The translations under genes were made by a program, and so were the position numbers. Positions 13,309 to 24,700 of a DNA stretch of 64,000 nt are shown here, in pieces. The first letter of the stretch is position 1; the number at the start of each line of letters is the position of its first letter. This DNA is from Plasmopara viticola. Its lineage: Eukaryota > Oomycota > Peronosporomycetes > Peronosporales > Peronosporaceae. The DNA is taken from positions 806,001 through 870,000 of the forward strand of contig MBPM02000024.1 of the NCBI GenBank assembly GCA_001695595.3, read 5' to 3'. The notes under the pieces were generated by a model, which had not been told where the DNA came from, searched no databases, and saw only the letters and a program-made list of their open reading frames with translations.

Positions 13309-13310
13309 AC

Positions 13311-16300
13311 TGTTAATCTGCCAGTGTGGACGAGGAACTGAGCTTAAGTGTTACTTGGTGTGACGAGGAGTAACACAGCTTCGTGTATAGTGGAAGCATA
13401 GAGTCGGTAGGCGACCGCTCACAATCTAAGATCGTATGGGAGTTTACGCGAGCTTTAAACTGCAGCTTAACGACTAACTTATAAAGTACAAAAACGTGTG
13501 TTTTGATCCCACTTCGAATTTTTGACTAGCGGAAGAGTTGCTACAGGTACCAAGGCAGAAATTATACCTTATTGTTTTTTTCTCTCAAATTACCTAAGTA
13601 TGCAAAGTAATTAAAATTATAATAGAATGTCCGTCGTGATCAAGAAGTCACCCTTGTTTTTGGCTTTAGTTAAACAGAAAGATCCACGAAAGCTCGGTGT
13701 CTCTTTGTAAGGACGTGGGGTGGATTTCTATGGAATGTATATGCAGAGCAGTAAGCTTCAGATCAGATCAGGTCGTACCAAATACGCCAATAAAATTGAC
13801 AAACGGATCCGTGCTCATGTGCCAATTAGCAATTTTAAGCGTACCAATTTGGTGCTACGGCAATTTAATCCAGATGGTCTACCCATCGTCGTGGTCGAAG
13901 CAAAAGAGTGGTGGTCTCGATTGGGCTGATGCAAAATCTTCACACCATTCGAGCGCTAGAACAAAACGAGCTGAGTGAGCCACAGTGTTATAAAGTAGGA
14001 ATTCTTGGCTTTTCTGTGGATTTAAGAGGTAATCGGTACTGGTCATTCGAATTATCAAGGAACTGACCCGGCACTCGACCTGGCCTTGGCTGATCTAACC
14101 GGCTGAATTGTAAAGCAGACTTCGCAGTTGTGCAATCACCCTTGCCATATTTATAAGGTCAAGAAGCGTTGCAGAGACTAAAGTAATATCGAGATGCTCG
14201 AAGAAAGTATCACTTCATGGAAAAGCGTTTTTATACGTACCAAGTATGTGTCACAGTAGTTGGTGAACTCGTTAATTAGGTGGAACAAGTAAAGTTTCGC
14301 TTCGAACATCAGTAAGTGGACAGTAATTGATACTAAGGATTTAATAGGAAAGTATGACATGGGCCCATGACTACTGCTTATTGCACATTTGTAAAATATA
14401 TCAGCTGGATGGTAGCTAAAGGATAATTCCCAAAGGAAATTTAGATAAGTATCAATAGAACTTATTTCATAGTTTGAAGTGCAAGTGTTGTACTAGGTCT
14501 TGGCCTTGGTCAGCCAGGTAGCAATCTGCAACACGTTTTAGATTACAAAAGATAGAGCGGAGGTCAAAGACCTGGAGTGACGCTTCCTGTACGCATAATT
14601 ATGACACGTAGTCGTACTTCCAGCCAGTCTTTCATACTAATTCAAAGGGAGGATGGAGCAGTATGCTGATTAGCTAAACTGCATAGAGTTTTACTCGGAG
14701 AAAGCGTGAGTTCAGGTCTCGGACCTTTGTTGCATACAAAGAAACAGTACGATTAGAAGATTGTAATCTGATTCCTTGTTCAACTACTGAATACCAAGCT
14801 TTTGTGTCTCTATTATTTTTTAAAATGTAATCTTAACTTCATTTAGATTTGTTGTCACTGCACCTTACGGGATAATTAACCTTACAAGCATAGTACTTCC
14901 TCCTCAAATGTAGTATATAGTGGTCACACTGCTTTACTACAAGCTATGTACTACGTTCTTATTGGTGTTCAAACAACCCATTACTTATGTCGCACTATTA
15001 AGCATTACCCTAACTAGTGTGACACACGCTAGCTTTGTTCATCTCTCTAACGCCATCCCACATCGAGACTTTCGGCTCTTCGAGTCCAGGTTTAGAATTA
15101 CTACAAGTCATCACAGTGTGAGTACACTATGCCGTCGAATGACAATGAGACCGCTCGTGAAGCAAAATCGTGCCATGCTCGTCGATCAGCTTCTGCTCAA
15201 ACCCTCGCCTCATGGTCAAATACGAGCCGCTACCGACCCCGGAGCCTTAGGATAATCGCTGATGTTTGAGCCAAGCACTTGAGCCTGTGGCTCGTGCCAC
15301 CAAGCGGAGAAGCTCAAATAATACACTTCAAACGTTGCACTGATTTAAGCGACACACGCGTGAATCTCAAGAGAGGCTCGTGCTCTCACTGCACACCCCA
15401 CGCTCTTCGTGCTCGCTCTCCGATCATACACTGCGTCTGGTGAGCCAAAGCTTAAAAATTGATAACCTCCACGAGATACGAAAGTATAAGGTGCAAACAC
15501 AGCTAAATGAATTTCGATTAGTTAAAGATCTGTGAAAACTACTAGCTTCTTACCGACAAATCGGCAGTAAGCTTACGTGGTCCCTACAGCAATGGGTCTT
15601 TTGCCTATGATGAACGCTAAATGTGTGGCTCGCACAGATCAAAAAGCAAGACCGTCAGTTATTATGCAAGCGTTTTTCATGCAGATTGACGTACTCGTTC
15701 AGCAATGAAACATGTTAAAGGCTTGGTGTTGGCACTGCAAACCTACTTGAGCTTAATAAAATGCCATGGGTTGAAAATACTTTAAGCTCTGAGTTCAAAA
15801 ACAAGGTGCTTTTCTATCTGCTCGCACTTGGCAACAGCTCCAACGAAAAGGATGTGAGACCATTAGTGCGAAGTTATTCGACTGATTACTCGTCATCGAC
15901 TGTTATCTTGTAGCCTGGGGTTAGCAAAATTAACATTTGTGAGTGCTGTATCTGTAGTAGGCATCAAAGACCTCGAAATATTCCGCAGTCTTAGACCCTC
16001 AATAGAGTCGTGCCAAATACGCTAATTACCATGTTCAAAATATGTCTGCGACATCAGGACAAACTTGCCACCTTGTTATAACCAGCTGTTTTAAAAGCAC
16101 ATCGAGACTATAACACGCCAAATGCAGCCACCATCCCACCACCGACGACACTATTCAAAAATAATGTGCTACAAAGCAACATGGTGGAACTCACAATATG
16201 CAGCGCACTCGCGCCAGCAAAGCCACATTGTTCTTGAGCTGCCGTGTCACGCCGTATATGACCCGTAGAGCCAAGTCAATTCGATGATGTATTTTCCTGT

Positions 16301-17554
16301 CAGGTAGCAACGCTATACGTGAGAACAAATCCTGGTATCCTTTTACCAAAATGTATTTGTGTTCAATAGTATGTCACTCTTGTACCTGTTAACATTGTCG
16401 ACCTCTCGTGCCAAATGGCAAAGATTGCATCGTACACGGTTTCGAAATTAATCAGCAATATGCATAAAGATTGAGTTTACCAGGAGTCACCATTTCTTAG
16501 CTTTTGAATGGGACACCACGTATAAATATAACAGTTTGACTTTCGTAACGGTTTGTCACATCTGTTTCACTACTAAGACTTGTATTACGTTGAATGGGAT
16601 AAACATCACTTTTTTTACTTTTGTAAAGCTGACCAAACAGGCAGCGTAGAAGGTTGTCAATAGTTCGAGTCATGTAGTGACGAACAAGTCAAACCAAGAA
16701 TAGGCTGCTTCGGCATTCAAAGGTGCCTTTATACAAAGACGCTGCGCCTAAAACAAAACTGCGTGTAACAAACACAACCCACTAGCCAAAATGTTTATCG
16801 TATTGTTTAGCTTAAGTCAATTGATCAATAAAAAAGCAGTAGACAGTGCTTATGAGCTCACAGACGAGCATCAAATGGACTGCTTAGTGTATATTAATAG
16901 GAATTACTATTCTAAACTATTAATTTACAGGGGTAGTTCCCGATAAAGTAAAAAAATTGGAAATATACTTTATTATCGATTTTTTGCTGTTACTACTACT
17001 AGTTGATGTCGATGTCAGGAAGATGGCGACGTGCGACTCGTATTGGCTTTCAATGCAGAGTGACTATCAGAGACCTTAATTTACGCTTCAATCAAAACGC
17101 TAGGTAGCAATTTTAGACGATTTTGACTAATCTTTTGTGAGGATATGGCAGCATACGAAATATGCCATGCGATCGCGTTCTGTGACGATAAAAACGCTCT
17201 GTTGAAATATTTAGAGCAGAAGATGCCAAAACCGTCTGCGTGGACGACACCGACCCTTAAGATAGATGCTCTACTCAAGCCATTGTCGTAATAACTGTTA
17301 CGAAACCAGTTGGCTTTTAAAGGGGGCGTGTAGGTTTTTTTTTTAAAGGCAGCAAATAATCAAATTTACGCTCTGGGTCAGAGGGGTCAAAATGGCATTT
17401 TGTGTGGACAAGGAATGATGAATTACTTTGCTAGACCCGGGACATTATAAAGCTTTAACATGTCTTCAAGTCTTTCAGCGTCATATACTGCTTGCCACCC
17501 GTTCGAAGTGCACGAACATAAAAAATACGATTTTTTTGTTCAAAAACGCTTTTC
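13311..17554. other. long gene-free spacer
   Basis: AT-rich sequence with only short unlinked frames. The longest (14920-15255 plus, 111 codons; 13697-13978 plus, 93 codons) have no recognisable domain and no sign of conserved coding. I see no RNA gene. Confidence 0.5.
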
Positions 17555-17568
17555 ACGTTATTTAATTT

Positions 17569-17893
17569 TTCGGAAAAGGTTGGGGTGACGCCCTCCTTCC
17601 AAGCGCGGGGGCTAAATGCTCGCGCGCTTCGGGCAGGTGCTCTCGGGCATCTGCACGTCTCTAACGAGTCTCACCCTCGACGCGACGGTCTCCAGCACCA
17701 GGGCGCCACCTGGGCTCTTACCAAGTCAGAAGTACACAAAATAATGGAAAACCCTCACGGCCTCGGTGCTGGCTGCACTGCCCGCCGAACGAGACTCGAC
17801 GTATGCGGACACCACTCTATGCCGTGGACTAGCCATAGAGCCTAGCATGTGCATAACTTGGCAACGCAATAACGTAATACAATACAATACAAT
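17569..17893 (+). mobile_element. short non-LTR retroelement (SINE or truncated LINE) with 14-bp target duplication
   Basis: A 325-bp GC-rich block stands out in AT-rich surroundings. It ends in a pentanucleotide tail (AATAC repeated, about 17874-17893) and is flanked by the perfect direct repeat ACGTTATTTAATTT at 17555-17568 and 17894-17907. A long target duplication plus a short-repeat 3' tail is the signature of target-primed reverse transcription. I found no clear pol III A/B boxes, so a 5'-truncated LINE tail is as likely as a SINE. An 86-codon open frame in it (17585-17845) has no known domain. Confidence 0.75.
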
Positions 17894-17907
17894 ACGTTAT
17901 TTAATTT

Positions 17908-18275
17908 GACAATTCGAGATAAACTTTTTTTTTAGAAGATCTTTGTTCTTTTAGTTGCCTGTATGCGTGCGCTGTCGTTTGATAGATTCAGCTACCATTG
18001 TAATAAGCTAAAACAAACGGCTTCAAGTGTTTCCGAATGAGTCTGACGACCTATAACCAAGGCCAACGGTTTTTTTTTCAATAATAACCCCTTATATCCT
18101 CCAGACTAGTCAAATTAGATCTATTTTTAGTCCGACATTGTAACATCAATACCTGATCGCGTAAGGACGTCATCGAAAACGAATGTTTGTAGACAAAACA
18201 CTGGTGGTCAAATTTCAATAAGGCCCAACAGCGTGGGGTCTTCACGTTGCACGTACTCTACCTGCCGTTTCGTCT
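17908..18275. other. spacer, nothing seen
   Basis: No coding or RNA feature recognised between the two short retroelement candidates. Confidence 0.5.
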
Positions 18276-18286
18276 AAATGTAGATT

Positions 18287-18562
18287 GTAACCGTTCCTGT
18301 GGCTCGAGCGGTTAGCCGTTCGACCCTGGACCGAGAGGTACCTGGCTCGATACCCATAGGATCCGAATCAAGGCAGCCGGAGATACGTCACTAAAGTGGA
18401 CGAGCCATGACACCCGAGTGTGTGACTGCCCTACCAATAAAAGGGTTGGGTGGGACGCCTCACTGACCGAAAAAGCCCCATAGTGTAATAAGGGGTACGG
18501 AACCCGGTCCCAATATGGGTCGGATTGCAACCAGCATCCCGGTTGTGGTAGCTTAAATCTTT
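18287..18562 (+). mobile_element. probable tRNA-derived SINE
   Basis: The 5' end resembles a tRNA of the Leu/Ser class. An A-box-like TGGCTCGAGCGG is at 18300-18311 and a B-box-like GGCTCGATACC at 18344-18354, 32 bp apart. The following 200 bp do not fold as a tRNA body, so a functional tRNA gene is unlikely. Imperfect direct repeats AAATGTAGATT (18276-18286) and AAATATAGATT (18563-18573) differ at one base and could be the target duplication. It ends 109 bp before the PRMT10 start codon. Confidence 0.55.
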
Positions 18563-18682
18563 AAATATAGATTCTGATCTAATTCGCTTAAATTTTGCGC
18601 AAATAGTTTAGAAATAGGTTGGCTACAGAATTTTAGCCAGCGCTGCAATTGTTGGTTTGCCTTCTTCGGGCCTTTCAGAGAC

Positions 18683-19807
18683 ATGGCAGCCTCAAACTCC
18701 CGTGACATATCGCCGGATGAAAAGAAGAAATGGGAGGCGTCTTCGGATTTTGCGAACTACTTTTGCACTTATGCATACATCTACCACCAGAAGCAGATGT
18801 TGACGGATGGTCTGCGCATGCAGAGCTATCGCGATGCTATCTTTGAAAATCCCAATCACTTTAAGGACAAGGTCGTGCTTGACGTTGGCACTGGTAGTGG
18901 TATTCTGTCTATATGGGCAGCCCAAGCTGGTGCGCGCAAGGTATACGCCGTGGAAGCCACGGATATTGCTCAGCAGGCGCGTAAGGTTATAAAAGCTAAT
19001 AGCCAAGACCCCATCATTACGGTCATTCAGTCAAAAATGGAGGACGTGGATTTACCTGAAAAAGTGGACGTTATCATCTCAGAGTGGATGGGCTATTTCC
19101 TATTGCGCGAGTCCATGTTTGATTCGGTAATCGTGGCGCGCGACCGCTGGCTAAAGTCTGATGGCGCTATGTTCCCGTCTCATGCCAGCATGTTTATCGC
19201 CCCCATTTGCAACGAGGATGATAGCAACAAGCGTTTCAGTGAGTTCTCGTCGGCTATGGATAGCTGGCGGAACTTCGTAGACAACACTAAGATCATGTGG
19301 GGTGTCGACATGAGTGTGCTGGGTAACGACTTTCGCAAAGAACAGGAACAGTATTCATTGCGTACGTCTTCTTGGGCAGAGCTTAATGCTGGAGATCTGA
19401 TTGGCGATGAAGTTGAGTTTGCCAAATGGGACCTCAAGACGTGCAAGTTGGACGACATAAAGGAGGTGAAGGCGACATTCTCCATGCCGATCACCATTAT
19501 GTCTCGCTTTGGTGGCATTGCTGGCTGGTTCGATGTTGAGTTCAAGGGCTGCATTGAGAATCCGGTCGAGAAGGAGGTGACGCTTACAACATCTCCCTTT
19601 GTGCAGCCTACGCACTGGGGTCAACAGGTCTTTCCTCTCTATCCACCTATGCAGGTGTGCGAAGGCGACATGGTTGTTGGTGACATTACCGTCATGCGCC
19701 GCGCGGACAATCAGCGTCTTATGAAAGTCAAGTTCGATTTTCAAATTCACCGCCCTGAAGACAACGGCGCAGGCCCACCAAATTCAGTCATTTTTCAGAT
19801 CGAATGA
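18683..19807 (+). CDS. PRMT10: type I protein arginine N-methyltransferase, PRMT10-like
   Basis: A 374-residue, single-exon enzyme that transfers methyl groups from S-adenosylmethionine to arginine side chains. Motif I (VLDVGTGSGIL) is at about residues 64-74. The double-E loop SEWMGYFLLRE spans 133-143, with the substrate-binding Glu at 134 and 143. The THW loop is at 310-312. The N-terminal YFCTYAYIYHQKQML and the phrase ESMFDSVIVARDRWLK fit plant PRMT10 better than animal PRMT1, which has a YDSYAHFGIHEEML-type start. The C terminus is short, ending FQIE, as in PRMT10. There is no SH3, zinc-finger or PH-like extension. The ATG at 18683 gives the full N-terminal helix. PGGT1B follows 68 bp downstream on the same strand. 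Subfamily placement is by eye; the enzyme class is certain. Confidence 0.95.
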   Translation: MAASNSRDISPDEKKKWEASSDFANYFCTYAYIYHQKQMLTDGLRMQSYRDAIFENPNHFKDKVVLDVGTGSGILSIWAAQAGARKVYAVEATDIAQQARKVIKANSQDPIITVIQSKMEDVDLPEKVDVIISEWMGYFLLRESMFDSVIVARDRWLKSDGAMFPSHASMFIAPICNEDDSNKRFSEFSSAMDSWRNFVDNTKIMWGVDMSVLGNDFRKEQEQYSLRTSSWAELNAGDLIGDEVEFAKWDLKTCKLDDIKEVKATFSMPITIMSRFGGIAGWFDVEFKGCIENPVEKEVTLTTSPFVQPTHWGQQVFPLYPPMQVCEGDMVVGDITVMRRADNQRLMKVKFDFQIHRPEDNGAGPPNSVIFQIE

Positions 19808-19875
19808 TCAATATATAAATCCCACCTCTTGTAAGTAATAATAGACCAAAAGATTGCTTTTTTGATTGTTATGCG

Positions 19876-21075
19876 ATGTCGTTCGACCTTGAGTTGCACG
19901 CTAGCTACTTCCTCAAAAATCTGCAGTCGCTGCCTGCGGCGTACGCACCTCAAGATTCACAGCGCGTGGTGTTAGCTTTCTTCTGTATCCACGGGTTGGC
20001 CGTGTTGAAGGAGCTCGATCGTGTAGACAAGCGCCAAATGATCGAGTGGGTCTACAGTCTACAGGTACCTCCTGATTGTCGTGACGCCAGTCTCAACATG
20101 GGTGACTGTGGCTTTCGGGGAAGTACATGGATAGGAAACATCTTTGGTTGCCCATCTTCTCAATACCAGAGGATAGCGTACGACTCGAGTAACATTGCGT
20201 CGACCTTTGCGGCATTGTGCATCCTTCGGACGCTTGGGGACGACCTCAGTCGAGTGAATAAGGCAGCTATCATTAAGTCAATAAATGTTCTTCAGAACAC
20301 AAAGACAGGATGGTAGGGTACGGCCACGAAGTCACTTGCCGTTTAAATTTGGATCTGACAAGTGACTGTAGTTTCATGTCGGCAAAATCTGGATCGGAAG
20401 AGGACATGCGCTTCGTCTACTGCGCTTGCGCCATCTCTTATATTTTAGACGACTGGTCAGGTGTTGATCCAGCAGCCATGGTGCGCTTTATAAACTCGTG
20501 TGTGGTAAAATTGAGCGCAAGTGGCTTTTTGTATACTCTAGATTACTCTCATGTCGGTCGCTGCTGTATAGAACTATGACGGAGGCATCGGGCTCAACAC
20601 TGGTGCCGAATCGCATGGCGGGGCTGTCTTCGTTGCTATAGCGTCGCTCGTTTTGTCTGGACGAATGATGCAGCTTAAGTGTGAGCAGTCGGAGCTGATG
20701 CGGTGGCTGGTGTTTCGACAACAAGGCGGCTTTCAGGGACGATGCAACAAGAGCCCCGACTCTTGCTACGCCTTCTGGAATGGTGCGGCCCTCAATCTTT
20801 TAGGCAAGCATTCACTTGTGGACATTCCCAGTTGCAAAAAATTTATCAACTCGTGTCAATTTCGTTTCGGTGGCCTGTGTAAATATCCGGACACAATTCC
20901 TGACGTCATGCATTCGTATCTTAGTCTGGCGTGGCTGAGTGTTGCGGCACATTCCTCTGATTATGAGGATGATGAAGACAAGCTTTGTAATCTCGCACCT
21001 CTGGATACCAAACTGCAAGTGCCGTTCTTTCCAAAAGTTACGGCCACGACCAACACAACAAAATTGAGTCTTTAA
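19876..21075 (+). CDS. PGGT1B: protein geranylgeranyltransferase type I, beta subunit
   Basis: This is the catalytic beta subunit of GGTase-I, which attaches geranylgeranyl to the CaaX cysteine of Rho/Rac-type GTPases. Three exons are deduced: 19876-20312, 20372-20504 and 20572-21075, with introns of 59 and 67 nt (GTAGGG...TAG and GTAAAA...TAG). The spliced frame is continuous and gives 357 residues, close to the family norm of about 350-380. Zinc ligands are in place: Asp253 and Cys255 in PDSCYAFW and His304 in DVMHSY, matching Asp269/Cys271/His321 of the human enzyme. GSEEDMRFVYCACAISY and TGAESHGG are further family blocks; QQGGFQGRCNKSPDSCY holds the alpha-alpha barrel repeat. Unspliced, the region looks like three broken frames, but the intron borders explain both breaks. 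Confidence 0.93.
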
Positions 21076-21218
21076 CTTTTAATCATAAGACAGCACTCGA
21101 GCTATCGAAATAATAACTATGCAGTCTGTCTGTCTGATATGTACACTCTTGAGCGCGATCAAGAACACGGATAAGCTAGAACAAGTAATGTATTGAAAAC
21201 GTATCGAGAGGAGCTTGT

Positions 21219-21524
21219 TTAGAATTTGGTAAGCAGGCGGCTACGAGTCAGCAGACGTGCTAATATAGGTGACGCGGCGATGGTTAGTGCGCCTCGGATC
21301 GGACCCGTGGCCACAGTCGACAAGTAGGCAAGTGCCAGCGTGCTAGCATTTGAGTCGACGTTGGACAGATCAATGAAGGGAACGCGCTTGGCGACTGCTT
21401 CGAGATCGAAGCCCCGATCGATGGCGGCGTATGACCCCGCGAGGGTCGAGGCGAAGACAGTTGAATGGAAGACGAGAGCAGTACGGCCGTATCGCTTGAA
21501 AGCATTCTTCATGCGAGTGGCCAT
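21219..21524 (-). CDS. DUF1279 (FAM210-like) small membrane protein
   Basis: A 101-residue protein beginning MATRMKNAFKRYGRTALVFH. 'KRYG.TALVFHSTV' followed by a hydrophobic stretch, a 'GFDLEA' turn and a C-terminal helix with 'YLSTVATGPIRGALTIAASP' fits the DUF1279 domain of FAM210 proteins, which are small organellar (mostly mitochondrial) membrane proteins. Two hydrophobic segments are visible, roughly residues 16-34 and 62-90. The C terminus is basic (ARLLTRSRLLTKF). It is convergent with PGGT1B (143 bp between stop codons) and divergent from HYDIN (269 bp between start codons). The start ATG is the first in frame. The molecular role of the family is not settled, so none is claimed here. 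Confidence 0.75.
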   Translation of the reverse strand: MATRMKNAFKRYGRTALVFHSTVFASTLAGSYAAIDRGFDLEAVAKRVPFIDLSNVDSNASTLALAYLSTVATGPIRGALTIAASPILARLLTRSRLLTKF

Positions 21525-21793
21525 GACAAGCCAAGTTTGTGTGCGTTGCAGGTTACGAAACAGGTAAATTGTATAATACCATCTCTATTATTCGCGTCTT
21601 GGAATAAAAACGTTCTCTCTTTGACTGCGCTAGTAGAAAAAGTCGCACTTACCTATAAGCATAGTCAACCGCTACAAATACCTCATAGGTAATTACTTAA
21701 TTAGCTCGTCCTAGTGCCTTTTCACTAAGAAAAACGTCGAGCGAATCCAAGATCAGAGCCTCTAGTATATAAAGGGGCCTACTTCTTTGAAAC
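21525..21793. promoter_or_regulatory. shared divergent promoter region with TATA-like box before HYDIN
   Basis: This 269-bp gap separates the start codons of the DUF1279 gene and HYDIN, so both promoters must lie in it or overlap the genes. GTATATAAAGG at about 21764-21774 lies only 20-30 bp before the HYDIN ATG at 21794. It could be a TATA box with a very short leader, though oomycete promoters more often use an initiator element. Confidence 0.45.
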
Positions 21794-24700
21794 ATGGCCA
21801 AGCGCCTCGTACGTTTTGATCTAATGCTTTTAAGAATGTAAGGGTTGTCGGACTGACCTTACTTCTCCGTGTCTCCTTTCAGAAGCCAAGCGAGATCCCC
21901 ACGGCTTTTTCAAGAGCCAAAGCCCATGCCGTGAAGCATGCGACGAGTCAAATCATAGAGCTTGTGAATGCCGGAGACCACTCAATACATATCTCGAGCT
22001 CCGTGCCGCTTCACCAGCCTTTGTTTGAACCCACGCCTGCTGAAGTTTGGATCGATGAATACACGCCATTTGAGCCGCTTAGTATCAAACTCCGCTTTCG
22101 TAACCGTGATACGGTCGTGCGTCGCCTAAAGATCGAACCTCCACGCTCTCCAATCTTTCGCGTTCGTCCTTGGGATGTCAGGAACAGAGAGGATTCCACG
22201 AAGAATACTCGAGTCGACGGGAAGGTGGCCGCAGGAATGGAGATTGCTTTCTTTCTCGACTTTTTTCCCCAAGAAGTGACCGATTACTCTCTAGATCTTG
22301 TGTGCTGCACAGAACGTGAGCGATTTTTGCTGCCTGTTCGAGTGCGGGGGCGTTTTGCAGCGCTAGACTTGCCGGATGAGCTCGAATTTGGCATTTGTCC
22401 GGTCAAGATGTCTTCGACTCGCGTCCTGACTGTGCGAAATACAGGAACACTCGGCTCTTCTTTTGCCTTTCAGACTAGTGAACACTTTCAAGTTACTCCT
22501 TCAAGTGCGACCCTAACTCTGGGCGAAGCTGTGCAAATTGAACTGAGTTGTGTTCCGCCACATTTGGAGTCGGGTGTAGGCGAACTTGAGGTAAGAGACG
22601 GTAGCGGCCAAGCGGCTGTCGTCCACCTATCAGGCCGCGTGGTCAATGTTGACGTCTTTTTAAGTCAACCATTGGTGGAGCTTAGCGCAACTTATCTGTC
22701 ACTGTCGTCTTACAAGACAGTAAAGATCTGCAACGAATCCGAGTTCACTCTTGATTTTTCTTGGAAGTCTTTTGCAGACTCTGTTCAAGACGAAGAAGAT
22801 CGATCCTATTTACTGAATGAACTTTCTCGATTGGAAGCAGCAGAGCGTGAGCAAATACAACTTCATCTCGAAGAAATTGAGTATGTCGACTCAGGGTTGA
22901 CACAGTCGCCTTTTGACGTGCGAAAGACTCTGGATACCAAGTACCGGCACTTGCGCAAGGCAACTATCGACGATTCGATGCATTTTGTGCATGCGTGCTT
23001 TTCAATTTCTCCATTAAGTGGTCGAGTGTGGGCTCATTCCGAGATAGACGTTGTTGTATGTTTTACACCAGAGATTGCGCGCTTGTGCTCGTGTTGCGCG
23101 TTTTTAGACATTGCCGGACAGGCCACGCGTCTACCTCTACAAATTCGTGGAAAGGGTATCGGCCCAAAGGTTAAGGTCGTGCACAATGAGCTTCTGGACT
23201 TCGGCGACGTGTTTATCAATGACAAGCTTACACGCGATTTTACAATACAGAACGAGGGCGAGATTCCAGCTGACTTTGAATTGGTTCCATTGACAAATCC
23301 GACTGGTATGGTGTTAATTGTACATCCGAGTCATGGTACTTTAACAGTCAATGCGATGCTTAAGATTGAAGTTACATTCTGCTCACAAGAGCTGGACAAA
23401 GTCTCGCAATTAATCTGCTTTGGCTTTAAAGGCTCTGATGAGCAAGTAAGAATACGCATGAAAGCGCATGTGATTCCTCCAGTTCTTCGATTCGATGTTG
23501 ACCAGGTCAATTTCGGTGCTGTGTCATACTCATTCAACCAGTCCCAATCGGTAAAGCTTATCAACACTTCCAAAATCGCAGTAACATATTCTCTTAACGT
23601 TCCAGAGGAAGCGAAATACAGGCAGAAAGAGTTTGAGTTGTATCCATCTGATGGCAAGCTAGACGCGTACGAAGAACAGCAAATCACGATCCGGTTTACG
23701 TCTCACAACGTTAAAGTATATCAATACCAGCTTGTCGTTGGTGTTACTGGTGTAGGAGTCAATTTGCTTGCTATTCCAATTCGAGCTCAATGCTTCGTTC
23801 CTGAGCTGACAGTTCTCGAACATAAGCTCGAGTTTGGTCGATGTTTTCTTCGCTACTCGCACAAACAGATGCTGGTTTTGGAAAACAAGTCGTTACTCTT
23901 ACCTGGGCGTTTTGAGATTGTTGAGCAAGATGCTCACTCACGTGCCATTGCCACTTACAGTGCTAATCAATCCTCTGGCGAAGTGAATCCAAGAGAGCGA
24001 GTGACACTTGAGATATCATTATCTTGTGAAAAACTTGGTAGTATCCGCCTTCCGTTGATGCTAAACGTCCCAGGAAGCACACATCCTCCGCTTTCTGTGA
24101 CCCTGAGCGCTACTGGCTCTGGCCCGCAGGTTGAATTGGATCAATTAGAGATGAATTGGGGAAACTGCACGTGCCTAGTCGATCATGAACGAAGCCTTCG
24201 CATAACCAATGTTTCCGAAATCCCGGCAATGTATAAAACATTTCTTCGCGGTGCTCGCTCCAACTTTCGGATCAATCGGGATGAAGGGATGCTGATGGCC
24301 GGTGAAAGCTTAGATTTGGTACTTGTGGCCAATTTGGATGATACTGTGGTGGTTAAGGACCAACTTCACATTTTAATCACTGAAGGGGAAAATTTCGTCG
24401 TGCCCTTGTTAGCTAAAGGAACTGGAACAACGATGTGGTCGCCGCACGAGCTTCAGACAATTGATTTCAAGCACCAGCTGACAAGCAAAGAGTGCGAGTG
24501 GAGTTGTACGCTTGAGAACAAGGGAAAGCGTGTGCAGGTCGTTACATGGATTAACAAAACAGCCGCTCTTGGTAAAATTAATCTTTCAAATCGAGGTATG
24601 TCAAAGACAGCAAAAATTAATAAGCAAACTGTCGCAAGGCTTGGCAAATCAAGCTCTGATCGAACTGAAGGTACTGATCGACAAGACTCTGGGATCCCTA

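Larger units (their letters stand above)
10150..13310 (-). mobile_element. degenerate Ty3/gypsy element
   Basis: Three minus-strand relics lie in the right order and at plausible distances for one gypsy element: a gag-like piece (13308-12744), a retropepsin-like piece (12347-12147) and an integrase piece (about 10650-10150). The RT zone between protease and integrase is too decayed for me to read. LTRs were not found. Treating the three as one element is inference from order and spacing. Confidence 0.6.

Noticed and set aside
18297..18380. Functional tRNA gene
   Set aside because: A-box and B-box-like motifs are present, but I could not fold an acceptor stem or anticodon arm, and the block continues with non-tRNA sequence between near-repeats, which fits a SINE better.
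18692..19750. Minus-strand open frames inside PRMT10 (104, 124 and 131 codons)
   Set aside because: They are antisense shadows of a clearly conserved plus-strand gene and have no domain of their own.
19876..21075. Reading PGGT1B as a broken pseudogene with three fragments
   Set aside because: Two GT-AG introns of 59 and 67 nt restore one frame of 357 residues with all zinc ligands and the usual length.
21931..21933. Start of HYDIN at the first codon of the long frame
   Set aside because: The codon there is GTG. The open frame continues upstream to an acceptor site at 21882, and a 15-nt first exon with an ATG at 21794 fits with matching phase.
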